Positions 1 through 7,001 of a stretch of 37,979 bases of DNA are shown piece by piece; position 1 is the stretch's first letter, and each line of letters begins with the position of its first letter. The stretch spans positions 1 to 37,979 of the forward strand of contig JAJDXW010000122.1 in the NCBI GenBank assembly GCA_022823045.1, written 5' to 3'. The notes under the pieces are model-generated. The model was not told the origin of the DNA. It did not search any database and worked only from the letters and a program-made list of their open reading frames with translations. Origin of the DNA: Gammaproteobacteria bacterium. Lineage in GTDB: Bacteria > Pseudomonadota > Gammaproteobacteria > HK1. The position numbers were made by a program, and so were the translations under genes.

Positions 1-60
1 CTCGTCCATGAACTGCACCACACTGTAGCCCTTCTGAAACTGAACCCGATTGCGTGCCAT
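1..60 (-). mobile_element. IS1595-family transposase, N-terminal 20 codons (runs off window)
   Basis: The reverse strand from 60 downwards starts with ATG and reads MARNRVQFQKG, then YSVVQFMDE. This matches the usual opening of IS1595-type transposases (xNRVQFQKG, then an FxxxYGT-type segment, then a zinc ribbon). A GGGGAG ribosome site lies just upstream. Everything after residue 20 is outside the window, so intactness cannot be judged. It differs from the transposase at 27515-28498, so it is a second, unrelated member of the same family. Confidence 0.6.
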
Positions 61-342
61 GTCCGACTCCCCATCTTTCAACTACTTGCAACTATATGGG
101 ACCGACTGGCTCACAAGGTGAGCTTCGTACGTAATCAGGAGCCATCATGGGCCCGACCGATCGTATCCGTCCACTTCCCCGGTATGCCGGGACCGGAGAG
201 ACGCACGCAGGACCATGTGGACGATGAGGGCTTTGCAGATTCGCCGTGCCCTTGACGTAGCGTTCCGATACCAGCTCGACTCCACATGTCGCAAGAGAAG
301 ATGCTGAGTAGCGTGTCGAGCTCGGATTCTCGGAACCTCAAT
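61..342. other. Intergenic or relic stretch, no supported gene
   Basis: This stretch lies between the transposase start at 60 and the end of the broken hsdS at 343. It holds the upstream region of the edge transposase and probably one end of that element. I could not identify a terminal inverted repeat because the other end is outside the window. Open frames here show no recognisable domain. Confidence 0.4.
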
Positions 343-866
343 TCACGACTTCTCGGCGTTGAGTTCGGTTGCTCTCTGTCCTCTCCGACGAGCACTTGGC
401 GAATCACTTGGAATCCGCCGAAACACCTCATGCAGCATGGACGGAACGAGGGCGTCGAGGTCTTTGGTGGTCTCGGCGTGAGTCCTGCGCAATGCGCGTA
501 CCTTTGTCTGCAAGGCATCGAACCAGCACTGCTTCTCGATCGGTGGAACGGGCACCTCGATCGCGGCGAACTTCTTCTGTCCGAGTGTCCGGTTGCGGTC
601 GGCGCTACCCGGCGACGCGGCTGCCACCTTCTCAATGCCTTCGGGCGTGTGAAGGTAGTAGCAGATGAACCGGGCAGTCGCCAAGCCACGAATCGGAATG
701 CACGTAAGGTAGGGGTGCGAACCGACTCGGTTATCGTCTTCGGGCTTCGCCACGGCGAACGCCCCTCCCAGGCCTTGATGTTGCTCAACACCAGATCGCC
801 TTCATGAATGCGGAACAACTTTTGCCACGCAAGTTGTGAACCCACGAGCACGGGCTTGTGAAACAT
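343..866 (-). pseudogene. Type I restriction specificity subunit (HsdS) fragment, frameshifted
   Basis: Two reverse frames together make one HsdS target-recognition segment. From 866 the first frame reads MFHKPVLVGSQLAWQKLF and ends in SNIKAWEG. At a G run (C run on the + strand, about 761-768) the homology moves to a second frame that continues AFAVAKPEDDNRVGSH, RFICYYLHTPEGIEKV, SPGSADRNRTLGQK and PVPPIEKQCWFDAL, stopping at 343. Restoring one base in the G run joins them. HsdS normally has two target-recognition domains and two conserved helices. Only about 170 residues are here, with no N-terminal half and no hsdM or hsdR beside it. It is a decayed remnant with no expected function, in a scrap zone next to an insertion sequence. 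Confidence 0.7.
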
Positions 867-1061
867 CCATCGCCCGAACGATCGGACACCGAATCAAGGG
901 TACGTGCATGGGCGTCGAGGCGCTCGAACCATCTCGCGAACCGACCATCGTCTCGGGTATCGACACATTCCTCGATCTTCCTCGCCGAACTCCATGATGT
1001 ATCGTATGCTCATCGACGTCTCCATCGTACGCTGGACACAGTCGATCAAGAACCGCGCGCC

Positions 1062-1319
1062 GTGTCGCTCCCTTCGAGCCCAACCGCTGAATTCACCGAA
1101 CGACAGGGACAGTATCTGGCGTTCATCCATGCCTACACGAAGATCAATGGAAGCCCGCCCGCCCAAGCCGACCTGCAACGTTTCTTTACCGTCACCGCGC
1201 CGAGCGTTCACCAGATGATCCTCGCCCTGGAGCGACGAGGTCTCCCTCACCGAACCCCGGGACGCGCTTGATGTCTCGGGGTGCTCGTCGACCCGGAGCG
1301 CCTTCCCGCCCTGCGGTGA
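1062..1319 (+). pseudogene. LexA-like winged-helix DNA-binding protein, interrupted by in-frame stop
   Basis: From a GTG at 1062 the frame reads TAEFTERQGQYLAFIHAYTK, then NGSPPAQADLQRFF and APSVHQMILALERRGL. This is the small HTH family similar to the LexA N-terminal domain, which lacks the protease half. A TGA at 1269-1271 stops it. The same frame then continues VLVDPERLPALR to a second stop at 1317-1319, and that tail is what the family normally carries. The gene has therefore acquired a nonsense codon, and the residues around the stop (expected SIE-type sequence) are also diverged. A 69-residue truncated protein containing the whole HTH could still be made. It sits at the border of the relic zone. 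Confidence 0.6.
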
Positions 1320-1358
1320 ACGGCATCCTTCAATCGATCCAAACCTCCGTGCAAGACA

Positions 1359-1742
1359 CTAGAAGCTGAGGACGACGTCGTGGGCGTCGATGATCGCGCC
1401 CGCCTCCTCCGGGCTGACCGTCTCCACGTCCACGATGAGGTCGGCGGGGGTGAGCCCGCGCTCCGCGAGCGAGCGGTCCTCGACGTGGAGGTGCTCGACG
1501 TCGTAGTCCGGGAGCGCGCGGAACCCCCTTGCGAAGTCCTTGAGCCCGACCCCCTCGGGGGCCTGTCCCCGCTTGAGCACGAACACCCCGTCGTCGAGGA
1601 AGAGGAGGCTGACGGACTGCTCGAACGCCGCCCCGATGAGCACCGTCTCGAGGCCCTCCTGGGCGAAGATGGAGCCGTGCGGCGGCCGCCGCATGAGATA
1701 GAGGAAGCGCGTCCGGACCGGCGCCGGCACCCCGTCATCCAC
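1359..1742 (-). CDS. DsrF/TusC-like sulfur relay protein
   Basis: This 127-residue protein of the DsrE/F/H fold contains MRRPPHGSIFAQEGLE, then AAFEQSVSLLFLDDGVFVLK and DLIVDVETVSPEEAGAIIDA, ending DVVLSF. TusC/DsrF acts with TusD/DsrE and TusB/DsrH in a hexamer that passes persulfide sulfur, for example to tRNA 2-thiouridine or in sulfur oxidation. The GTG at 1742 overlaps the end of the dsrE-like gene by 8 bp, implying translational coupling; a second GTG at 1730 is also possible. There is no DsrH/TusB and no DsrC/TusE in the window, so a complete Tus or Dsr relay is not shown. Its partner is probably the radical SAM gene that starts head-to-head with dsrE. Confidence 0.7.
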   Translation of the reverse strand: MDDGVPAPVRTRFLYLMRRPPHGSIFAQEGLETVLIGAAFEQSVSLLFLDDGVFVLKRGQAPEGVGLKDFARGFRALPDYDVEHLHVEDRSLAERGLTPADLIVDVETVSPEEAGAIIDAHDVVLSF

Positions 1743-2127
1743 CGAACGTGACGAAGCGGTCGGCGAGGATCGCGGCCTCCGCGAGGAGACCGAGCCCCGC
1801 GATCCGGAAGCCGGGGGCGAGCACGTCCGAATCCTTGCCGTGCCGGTCGCGCTCGGCGGCGTCGAGGATGCCGCGCCGCTGCCCGGCCGCCACGCACACG
1901 ACGAGGTCGAGCCCTCGCTCCTCGGCGAGCCGGCTCCAGCGCGCGCCCACGTTGCGCTCGTCCTGGGGCGGCACCGCGAGCCGGTTCCCGTTGTTCGCGC
2001 CGTCGTGGTAAAAGAACACGCGCAGGACCTCGTGTCCGCCGTCGAGAGCCGCGCGCGTGAAGTGCCACGCGGTGTCGGAGCCCTGGTACTGGTAGGGTCC
2101 GCCGTTGACAAGCACTGCGAACAGCAT
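1735..2127 (-). CDS. DsrE/TusD-like sulfurtransferase family protein
   Basis: This 130-residue DsrE-fold protein begins MLFAVLVNGGPYQYQGSDTA, followed by FTRAALDGGHEVLRVFFYHD and a C-terminal half with LAEERGLDLVVCVAAGQRRG. The V-C-V-A-A segment holds a cysteine at the position where DsrE/TusD proteins carry the persulfide-bearing one. It is the first gene of a two-gene leftward unit with the DsrF-like gene (8-bp overlap). The ATG at 2127-2125 shares two bases with the ATG of the rightward radical SAM gene at 2126-2128, so there is no spacer between the two start codons. Each mRNA must then begin inside the other gene, or one start is mis-assigned. Confidence 0.75.
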   Translation of the reverse strand: MLFAVLVNGGPYQYQGSDTAWHFTRAALDGGHEVLRVFFYHDGANNGNRLAVPPQDERNVGARWSRLAEERGLDLVVCVAAGQRRGILDAAERDRHGKDSDVLAPGFRIAGLGLLAEAAILADRFVTFGG

Positions 2128-3634
2128 GTCCGAAACCGAATCCCCGGAAGCCGTTGCGGCGGCAATGTATCACGCGGGTGAAGGGCCCCCGGCGCCCGCG
2201 TACGGGCCGGACGCGCCCTTCCCGGTCGTGCTCGTCAGCCCCTACGAGCTCGGGCGCCAGCCCTTCGGGCTCGCCGAGGCGGCGGCGTGGCTCCGTGATG
2301 CGGGCTTCGCGGTGCGCTGCGTGGACCTCTCGCGCGAGCGCCTCGACCCCGGCGCGCTCCACGACGCGGGCCTCGTCGCGGTCCATCTCGCGATGCACAC
2401 CGCGGGCCGGATCGCGGCCGCCGCCTTTGGCCGGCTCCGCGAGCTCGCGCCCCGCGCCCGGCTCGCCGTGTTCGGTCTCTACGCCCCCGTCAACGATGCG
2501 TACTTCCGCGAGCTGGGGGCGGAGGCGGTGCTGGGCGGAGAGGTGGAGCCCGCCCTCGTCGCCTTCGCGCAAGCGTGCCGGTACGGCACCGGGCCGGAGG
2601 GCGCGGCCGAAGCCGGGCGCGGCGGTGGCGAGCGGGGACCGGAGCAGGGCGTCCGCCTCGACAAGATCGAGTTCCGGGTCCCGGATCGGAGCGGCCTTCC
2701 CCCGCTCCCGAGCTACGCGCGGCTCGAGCTCCCGGACGGCGGCGAGCGCATCGTCGGGTTCGCGGAGGCGAGCCGGGGCTGCAAGCACCTGTGCCGCCAC
2801 TGCCCCATCGTCCCGGTGTACGACGGGCGCTTCCGGGTGGTCCCGCGCGAAGTGGTCCTCGCCGACATCCGCCAGCAGGTCGCGGCCGGGGCGGAGCACG
2901 TCTCGTTCGGCGACCCCGACTTCTTCAACGGGCCGACCCACGCCCTCCGGATCGTCGAGGCGATGCACGCGGAGCATCCGCGGCTCACGTTCGACGCCAC
3001 CATCAAGGTCGAGCACCTGCTCCGCCACCGGCCACACCTGCCGCCGCTCCGCGACGCGGGGTGCCTCTTCATCACCTCGGCGGTGGAGGCGGTCGACGAC
3101 GGGCTCCTCGCGCGCCTTCGCAAGAACCACACCACGGCCGACTTCGAGACCGCGGTGACGCTCATGCGCGAGGTCGGAATCGCCCTCGCGCCCACCTTCG
3201 TCGCCTTCACCCCGTGGACCACCCTCGCGGGATACCGTGACCTCCTCGAACGCATCGCGACCCTCGGCCTCGTGGCGAGCGTCCCGCCGGTGCAGCTCTC
3301 GATCCGGCTCCTCATTCCGGACGGTTCGCGGCTGCTCGAACTTCCCGACGTCCGGGAGCTCGTGGACCCGTTCGACCGCTCCCTGCTCGGCTGGCCGTGG
3401 CGCCATCCCGACCCGCGGGTGGACCGGCTCCAGGCGCGGATCGCGGACCTCGTGGAGAGCGCAAGCGAGCAATCCCGGGAGGAGACGTTCGCGGGAGCCT
3501 GGCGGCTCGCCCACGCGGCCCTCGGGGAATCCGCCCCCATCCTCCCCCGCGATCTCGGCGATGCGATCCCCCGCCACTCCGAGCCCTGGTACTGCTGCGC
3601 CGAGCCGACCGGCGAGCAGCTCGCGGGCTTCTGA
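2126..3634 (+). CDS. B12-binding-like radical SAM protein with CCAEP tail
   Basis: 502 residues from the ATG at 2126. Residues about 30-145 look like a B12-binding Rossmann-type domain (PVVLVSPYELGRQPFGLAEA). A radical SAM core follows with the 4Fe-4S motif C219-x3-C223-x2-C226 (SRGCKHLCRHCP) and FGDPDFFNGP. The C-terminus reads WYCCAEPTGEQLAGF, with adjacent Cys490-Cys491. This is the signature of the CUAEP/CCAEP-tail radical SAM (seleno)protein family, in which the first of the pair is selenocysteine in some members; here both codons are TGC. The substrate is unknown to me. The DsrE/DsrF pair sharing its start region makes a sulfur- or selenium-related reaction likely. An in-frame ATG at 2165 is a possible alternative start. 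Confidence 0.8.
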   Translation: MSETESPEAVAAAMYHAGEGPPAPAYGPDAPFPVVLVSPYELGRQPFGLAEAAAWLRDAGFAVRCVDLSRERLDPGALHDAGLVAVHLAMHTAGRIAAAAFGRLRELAPRARLAVFGLYAPVNDAYFRELGAEAVLGGEVEPALVAFAQACRYGTGPEGAAEAGRGGGERGPEQGVRLDKIEFRVPDRSGLPPLPSYARLELPDGGERIVGFAEASRGCKHLCRHCPIVPVYDGRFRVVPREVVLADIRQQVAAGAEHVSFGDPDFFNGPTHALRIVEAMHAEHPRLTFDATIKVEHLLRHRPHLPPLRDAGCLFITSAVEAVDDGLLARLRKNHTTADFETAVTLMREVGIALAPTFVAFTPWTTLAGYRDLLERIATLGLVASVPPVQLSIRLLIPDGSRLLELPDVRELVDPFDRSLLGWPWRHPDPRVDRLQARIADLVESASEQSREETFAGAWRLAHAALGESAPILPRDLGDAIPRHSEPWYCCAEPTGEQLAGF

Positions 3635-3663
3635 GCGGGACGGGGACCGGCGGGTCCGAAACG

Positions 3664-4092
3664 ATGCGAGAGACAGGACGCGAGGCCGGCTCCGGGCCCC
3701 CGACCGCGCCTCCCACCCTCCGGATCGACCGCTGGCTGTGGGCGGCCCGGTTCTTCAAGACCCGGAGCTCGGCCGCCGCCGCGGTGAGCGGCGGCAAGGT
3801 GCACCTCAACGGCCAGCGCACCAAGCCGGCCAAGGCGGTGCGGGCCGGAGACCGGCTCGACGTGCGGCGGGGCGACAACCGCTGGGAGGTAACCGTGCTC
3901 GCGACGGCGGAGCGCCGGGGCCCCGCGAGCGAGGCGAGGACGCTCTACGAGGAGGCCGCGGAGAGCGTCGAGCGCCGGGTGCGCGAGCGCGAGGCGAGGC
4001 GCGAGCGCCGCCTCGCGGCCGCCGCCGGCGCCGGCGCCGGACGACCGACCAAGCGCGACCGCCGGATCCTCGATCGACACACCGCGGGCTGA
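3664..4092 (+). CDS. hslR: Hsp15-like ribosome-associated S4-domain protein
   Basis: 142 residues. An S4 RNA-binding domain occupies about residues 18-85 (LRIDRWLWAARFFKTRSSAA, then GGKVHLNGQRTKPAKAVRAG). A long Arg/Glu/Ala-rich charged helix follows, ending RPTKRDRRILDRHTAG, as in Hsp15. Hsp15 binds stalled 50S subunits that carry nascent chains and helps recycle them. It follows the radical SAM gene by 29 bp on the same strand and may be co-transcribed. The C-terminal extension is alanine- and glycine-rich, in keeping with the high GC. Confidence 0.85.
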   Translation: MRETGREAGSGPPTAPPTLRIDRWLWAARFFKTRSSAAAAVSGGKVHLNGQRTKPAKAVRAGDRLDVRRGDNRWEVTVLATAERRGPASEARTLYEEAAESVERRVREREARRERRLAAAAGAGAGRPTKRDRRILDRHTAG

Positions 4093-4137
4093 TCCGCCGG
4101 CCGCGAGCGCCGCCCTCCGTCCACCCGGCCGCGGCCG

Positions 4138-5793
4138 TCAGGCGCGCCGTTCCGGCGCGGAGTCCGGGGGCGCCGGATCGAGGCCGAGGATCTCTCTCGC
4201 GACCCGCCGCGCCTCGTCGAGGTCGTCGACGAGGCGCTCCTTCGGAATCCCTCCCAGGACGTCGAGGGCGGAGAGGGTGCCCGCAACCTCCCCCGAGTGT
4301 CCCATCGCGATCGCCGGGGTCTTCTCGTCCGTCGCGATCTCGATGAGCTGCCTGACGAGCATCGCGGCGCTGTCGTCAATGTAGGTGGCATCCGAGAAGT
4401 CGAAGATGACCAGCTCGTGTTCGGCGAGATCCATGCTGATCGTGCGCACCAGGCTCCGGGACGAGGTGACGGTGAGGCTCCCCCGGAGCGCCACCATGCC
4501 GACCCGGGCCGAGAACGGGTCGGAGTCCTCCGCCTCCTCGCCGTCGTGCAGGAACACCTGGTCGAGGAGCGGCACGGAGACCACGCTGTCATGCTCCGCC
4601 CGCTCGAGCTTTCCCGCGCGGGCGAGGACCGATATGACCAGCCCGACCGCCACCGCGACGACGAGGTCGACGAACACCGCGAGGGCGAGGGTCGTCACCA
4701 TGACCACGGCGTGGTCGCGCCGGAGTCGGCGGAGTCGGGTGAGGAGGTGCCAGTCGACGAGGTCCCAGCCGATCTTGATGAGGACGGCGGCCAGCGCGGC
4801 AAGGGGAATCGACTCGACGTACGACCCGAGGCCGAGCAGGAGCGCAAGCAGGAACAACGAGAACGTCATCCCCGCCGCGCGGGTCGTCCCGCCGGCTCGG
4901 ATGTTCGGGACGGTGTACACCGGGGTTCCCCCACCGGGCAGGCCTCCGACGACGCCCGCGGCCATGTTGCCGACGCCCTGGCCGATGAGCTCCCGGTCCG
5001 GATCGTGGCTCGTGCGGGTCAGCGAGTCGGCCACGAGCGAGGTGAGGAGACTGACCACCGAGCCGATGAGGGCCAGGATGAGAGCAGGCTCGACGGCACG
5101 CGCGAGAAAGTCCAGAGAAGGCATTTCGAGCTGCAGCGCCGGCAGCCCGGCCGGAATCTCCCCCACGACCGGCGCATCGTTCAGCCACAGCGCCCCGAGG
5201 AGGGTGCCCGGGATGAGGCCCGCGAGGGTGCCGGGCAGGTACCTGGCCAGCCGGCGAGGCCAGAAGACCGAGAAGGCGAGTGTCACGCACCCCACCGCCA
5301 CCGCGCTCCAGTTGACCTCCTCCACCGCCGCCGGCAGGCCGAGAACCATGCCCACCGCGCCTCCGGGCACCGGGTCCGAGCCGAGGAACGGCAGGACCTG
5401 GATTGCGATGACGAGGATGCCGATGCCGGACATGAAGCCCGAGACGACCACGTACGGGGTGTAGGCCACGTAACGGCCGAGCCGGAACACGCCGAGAAGC
5501 GCCTGCAGCAGGCCACCCATGACGATCACCGCCAGCGCTTCGGGGAGACTCTCCGCGTGGAGCGCGATGACGGCCGCGACGACGATGGCCATCGGCGCCG
5601 TCGGACCGGAGATCTGGGTCGGTGTGCCTCCGAAGAACGCCGCGAAGAAGCCGAGCGCGATTGCGCCGTAGAGTCCCGCCGCCGCGCCCATGCCGGACGC
5701 CACGCCGTAGGCAAGCGCGAGCGGGAGCGCCACGAACGCGGCGGTCACTCCGCCGAGCACGTCCCCGCGCAGCTTCGGGACGCTGTAGCTCAC
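4138..5793 (-). CDS. SulP-family anion transporter with STAS domain
   Basis: 551 residues. The N-terminal 400 or so are strongly hydrophobic with the SulP signature (GGVTAAFVALPLALAYGVAS, then GGTPTQISGPTAPMAIVVAA). The C-terminal 120 residues form a STAS domain with VIFDFSDATYIDDSAA. SulP proteins carry sulfate, bicarbonate or other anions across the inner membrane. Substrate cannot be read from the sequence; nearby sulfur-relay genes make sulfate plausible. It converges with hslR, with a 45-bp gap. The ATG lies just downstream of an AT-rich segment (5810-5860) that contrasts with the surrounding GC and should hold its promoter. Confidence 0.85.
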   Translation of the reverse strand: MSYSVPKLRGDVLGGVTAAFVALPLALAYGVASGMGAAAGLYGAIALGFFAAFFGGTPTQISGPTAPMAIVVAAVIALHAESLPEALAVIVMGGLLQALLGVFRLGRYVAYTPYVVVSGFMSGIGILVIAIQVLPFLGSDPVPGGAVGMVLGLPAAVEEVNWSAVAVGCVTLAFSVFWPRRLARYLPGTLAGLIPGTLLGALWLNDAPVVGEIPAGLPALQLEMPSLDFLARAVEPALILALIGSVVSLLTSLVADSLTRTSHDPDRELIGQGVGNMAAGVVGGLPGGGTPVYTVPNIRAGGTTRAAGMTFSLFLLALLLGLGSYVESIPLAALAAVLIKIGWDLVDWHLLTRLRRLRRDHAVVMVTTLALAVFVDLVVAVAVGLVISVLARAGKLERAEHDSVVSVPLLDQVFLHDGEEAEDSDPFSARVGMVALRGSLTVTSSRSLVRTISMDLAEHELVIFDFSDATYIDDSAAMLVRQLIEIATDEKTPAIAMGHSGEVAGTLSALDVLGGIPKERLVDDLDEARRVAREILGLDPAPPDSAPERRA

Positions 5794-5845
5794 CGGGAGA
5801 ATTCCATGTTGGGGATTTTATGGTAAATAAATTCAGAAAATTTTG

Positions 5846-5857
5846 AATTTCGAAATT
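5846..5857. promoter_or_regulatory. Perfect 12-bp palindrome upstream of the SulP gene
   Basis: AATTTCGAAATT is its own reverse complement. It lies in the only AT-rich patch of this neighbourhood, 53 bp upstream of the SulP start codon. Position and symmetry suit an operator for a dimeric regulator. Which regulator is unknown. Confidence 0.35.
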
Positions 5858-6015
5858 TCGTTGTCCACCCGAGGCGTCACCACGGCTCGCGGCCCGGCCC
5901 CCCCGGCGCGGAGCGCGGTCCTCCGGCGGATCTGTCCCGGCCGGCTCGCGGCCCGCGCGTCGTTCCCGTTCACTCGAAGGCCATGATCGGCGCCCGCGCC
6001 GGCGATCCGAGCCCG

Positions 6016-6381
6016 CTACCGGCCGGGCGGCCCGGCGGAGGGCTCGCGGGGACCGGGGGGAGCGCTCGCGGGGGACCGCCGCCGCGGCACCCGCACCGCG
6101 GTCACCACCCCCCGGAGGGCGCGGCGCCACTCCCCGTCGAGCCGGATCTCCGGCCCCGCCGGCGCGACGCAACGGGCGGCGGCCTCCGTTCCGTCGGCCG
6201 GCCCGAGCCTGAGCCGGCGCAGCACGACCTCGCCCTCGTGCTCCAGGACCACCAGGCGGCCGTCTTCGGCGGGCTCGCCCGGGTCCACGACCACCACCGT
6301 CCCGGACGCAATCTCCGGGGCCATCGAATCGTCGAGGACCCTCAGAGCGTAGGGCTCGAGGGACACGCAAGCCGAGACCAT
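6016..6381 (-). CDS. S24/LexA-type protease-fold protein lacking the catalytic lysine
   Basis: 121 residues. The core EPYALRVLDDSMAPEIASGT places Ser19 (DDSM) where S24 peptidases have the nucleophile, followed by VVVVDPGEPAEDGRLVVLEH. The strand that should carry the general-base lysine reads EGEVVLRRLRL, with Arg55 and Arg56 and no lysine. Classical self-cleavage is therefore doubtful. There is no HTH domain, so it is not a repressor. The start has a very good ribosome site (GGGAGGTG six bases from the ATG at 6381). The last 25 residues are Pro/Arg-rich and probably disordered. Function unknown. Confidence 0.6.
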   Translation of the reverse strand: MVSACVSLEPYALRVLDDSMAPEIASGTVVVVDPGEPAEDGRLVVLEHEGEVVLRRLRLGPADGTEAAARCVAPAGPEIRLDGEWRRALRGVVTAVRVPRRRSPASAPPGPREPSAGPPGR

Positions 6382-6458
6382 CGCTTCACCTCCCGCGCGG
6401 AGTAGAATACCGGCATCCGTGGCCGGCCGCGCCTCACCCTCACCGCGGACGCCGTTCT

Positions 6459-6980
6459 TTGCTCGCGATTGCCGTACCGTTCGTCGAGATCTGCCTGCTG
6501 CGCCGCGCGCCGCAGGACCTGCCCGCCTCGCCGCTCCTGCTCGGCATTGCGGTCACCGCGCACGTCGGGCTCGGCATCCTGGTGACCGCGCTCCACTACC
6601 CGCTCCTCACCGCGATCGGGGTGAGCCTCACGGGGACCCTGCTCCTCGCGCTCCTCGCCTTCGTGCTCCTGTCCGCGCGCGGATTCGGCCAGCGCTTCAC
6701 GCAGACCTTCGCCGCCTTCGCGGGGACCGGAGCGGTGCTCCAGGTGATCGCCTTCCCCCTCGTCGCGCTGCTCGACGGCGCCGACCGCGGCGCCGCCTCG
6801 GCCGCGGCAGGGGTGATCCTCACCATTCCGTGGCTCGCCCTCCTCGTCTGGAGCTGGGTGGTGAGCGGCCACATCCTTCGCCATGCGCTGTCCGTGCACC
6901 TCACCGCGGGCATCGGGATCTCGATGGCGTTCTTCTGGCTCTCGGCTCTGGTCATCCACCAGCTCTTCGGAAATCCCTGA
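6459..6980 (+). CDS. Small multi-spanning membrane protein (YIP1-like)
   Basis: 173 residues with about five hydrophobic helices (for example LLLGIAVTAHVGLGILVTAL and LTIPWLALLVWSWVVSGHIL). The organisation resembles short Yip1-domain proteins, but I see no diagnostic motif. No ATG is available near the 5' end. A TTG at 6459 is the best start, and the upstream sequence is open without a clear ribosome site. It lies 21 bp before mpl on the same strand, so the two are probably co-transcribed. Confidence 0.55.
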   Translation: MLAIAVPFVEICLLRRAPQDLPASPLLLGIAVTAHVGLGILVTALHYPLLTAIGVSLTGTLLLALLAFVLLSARGFGQRFTQTFAAFAGTGAVLQVIAFPLVALLDGADRGAASAAAGVILTIPWLALLVWSWVVSGHILRHALSVHLTAGIGISMAFFWLSALVIHQLFGNP

Positions 6981-7001
6981 CCGGTCCCCGCGGACACATC
7001 C

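Noticed and set aside
1359-2127. Complete TusBCD or Dsr sulfur-oxidation locus
   Set aside because: Only the DsrE and DsrF members are present; DsrH/TusB, DsrC/TusE and dsrAB are absent from the window.
1247-3577. Long leftward open frame opposite the radical SAM gene
   Set aside because: Arg/Gly/Glu-rich shadow frame with no domain; the forward frame carries clear radical SAM motifs.
3590-3605. Selenocysteine in the radical SAM tail
   Set aside because: Both codons of the Cys-Cys pair are TGC; there is no in-frame TGA in this position.
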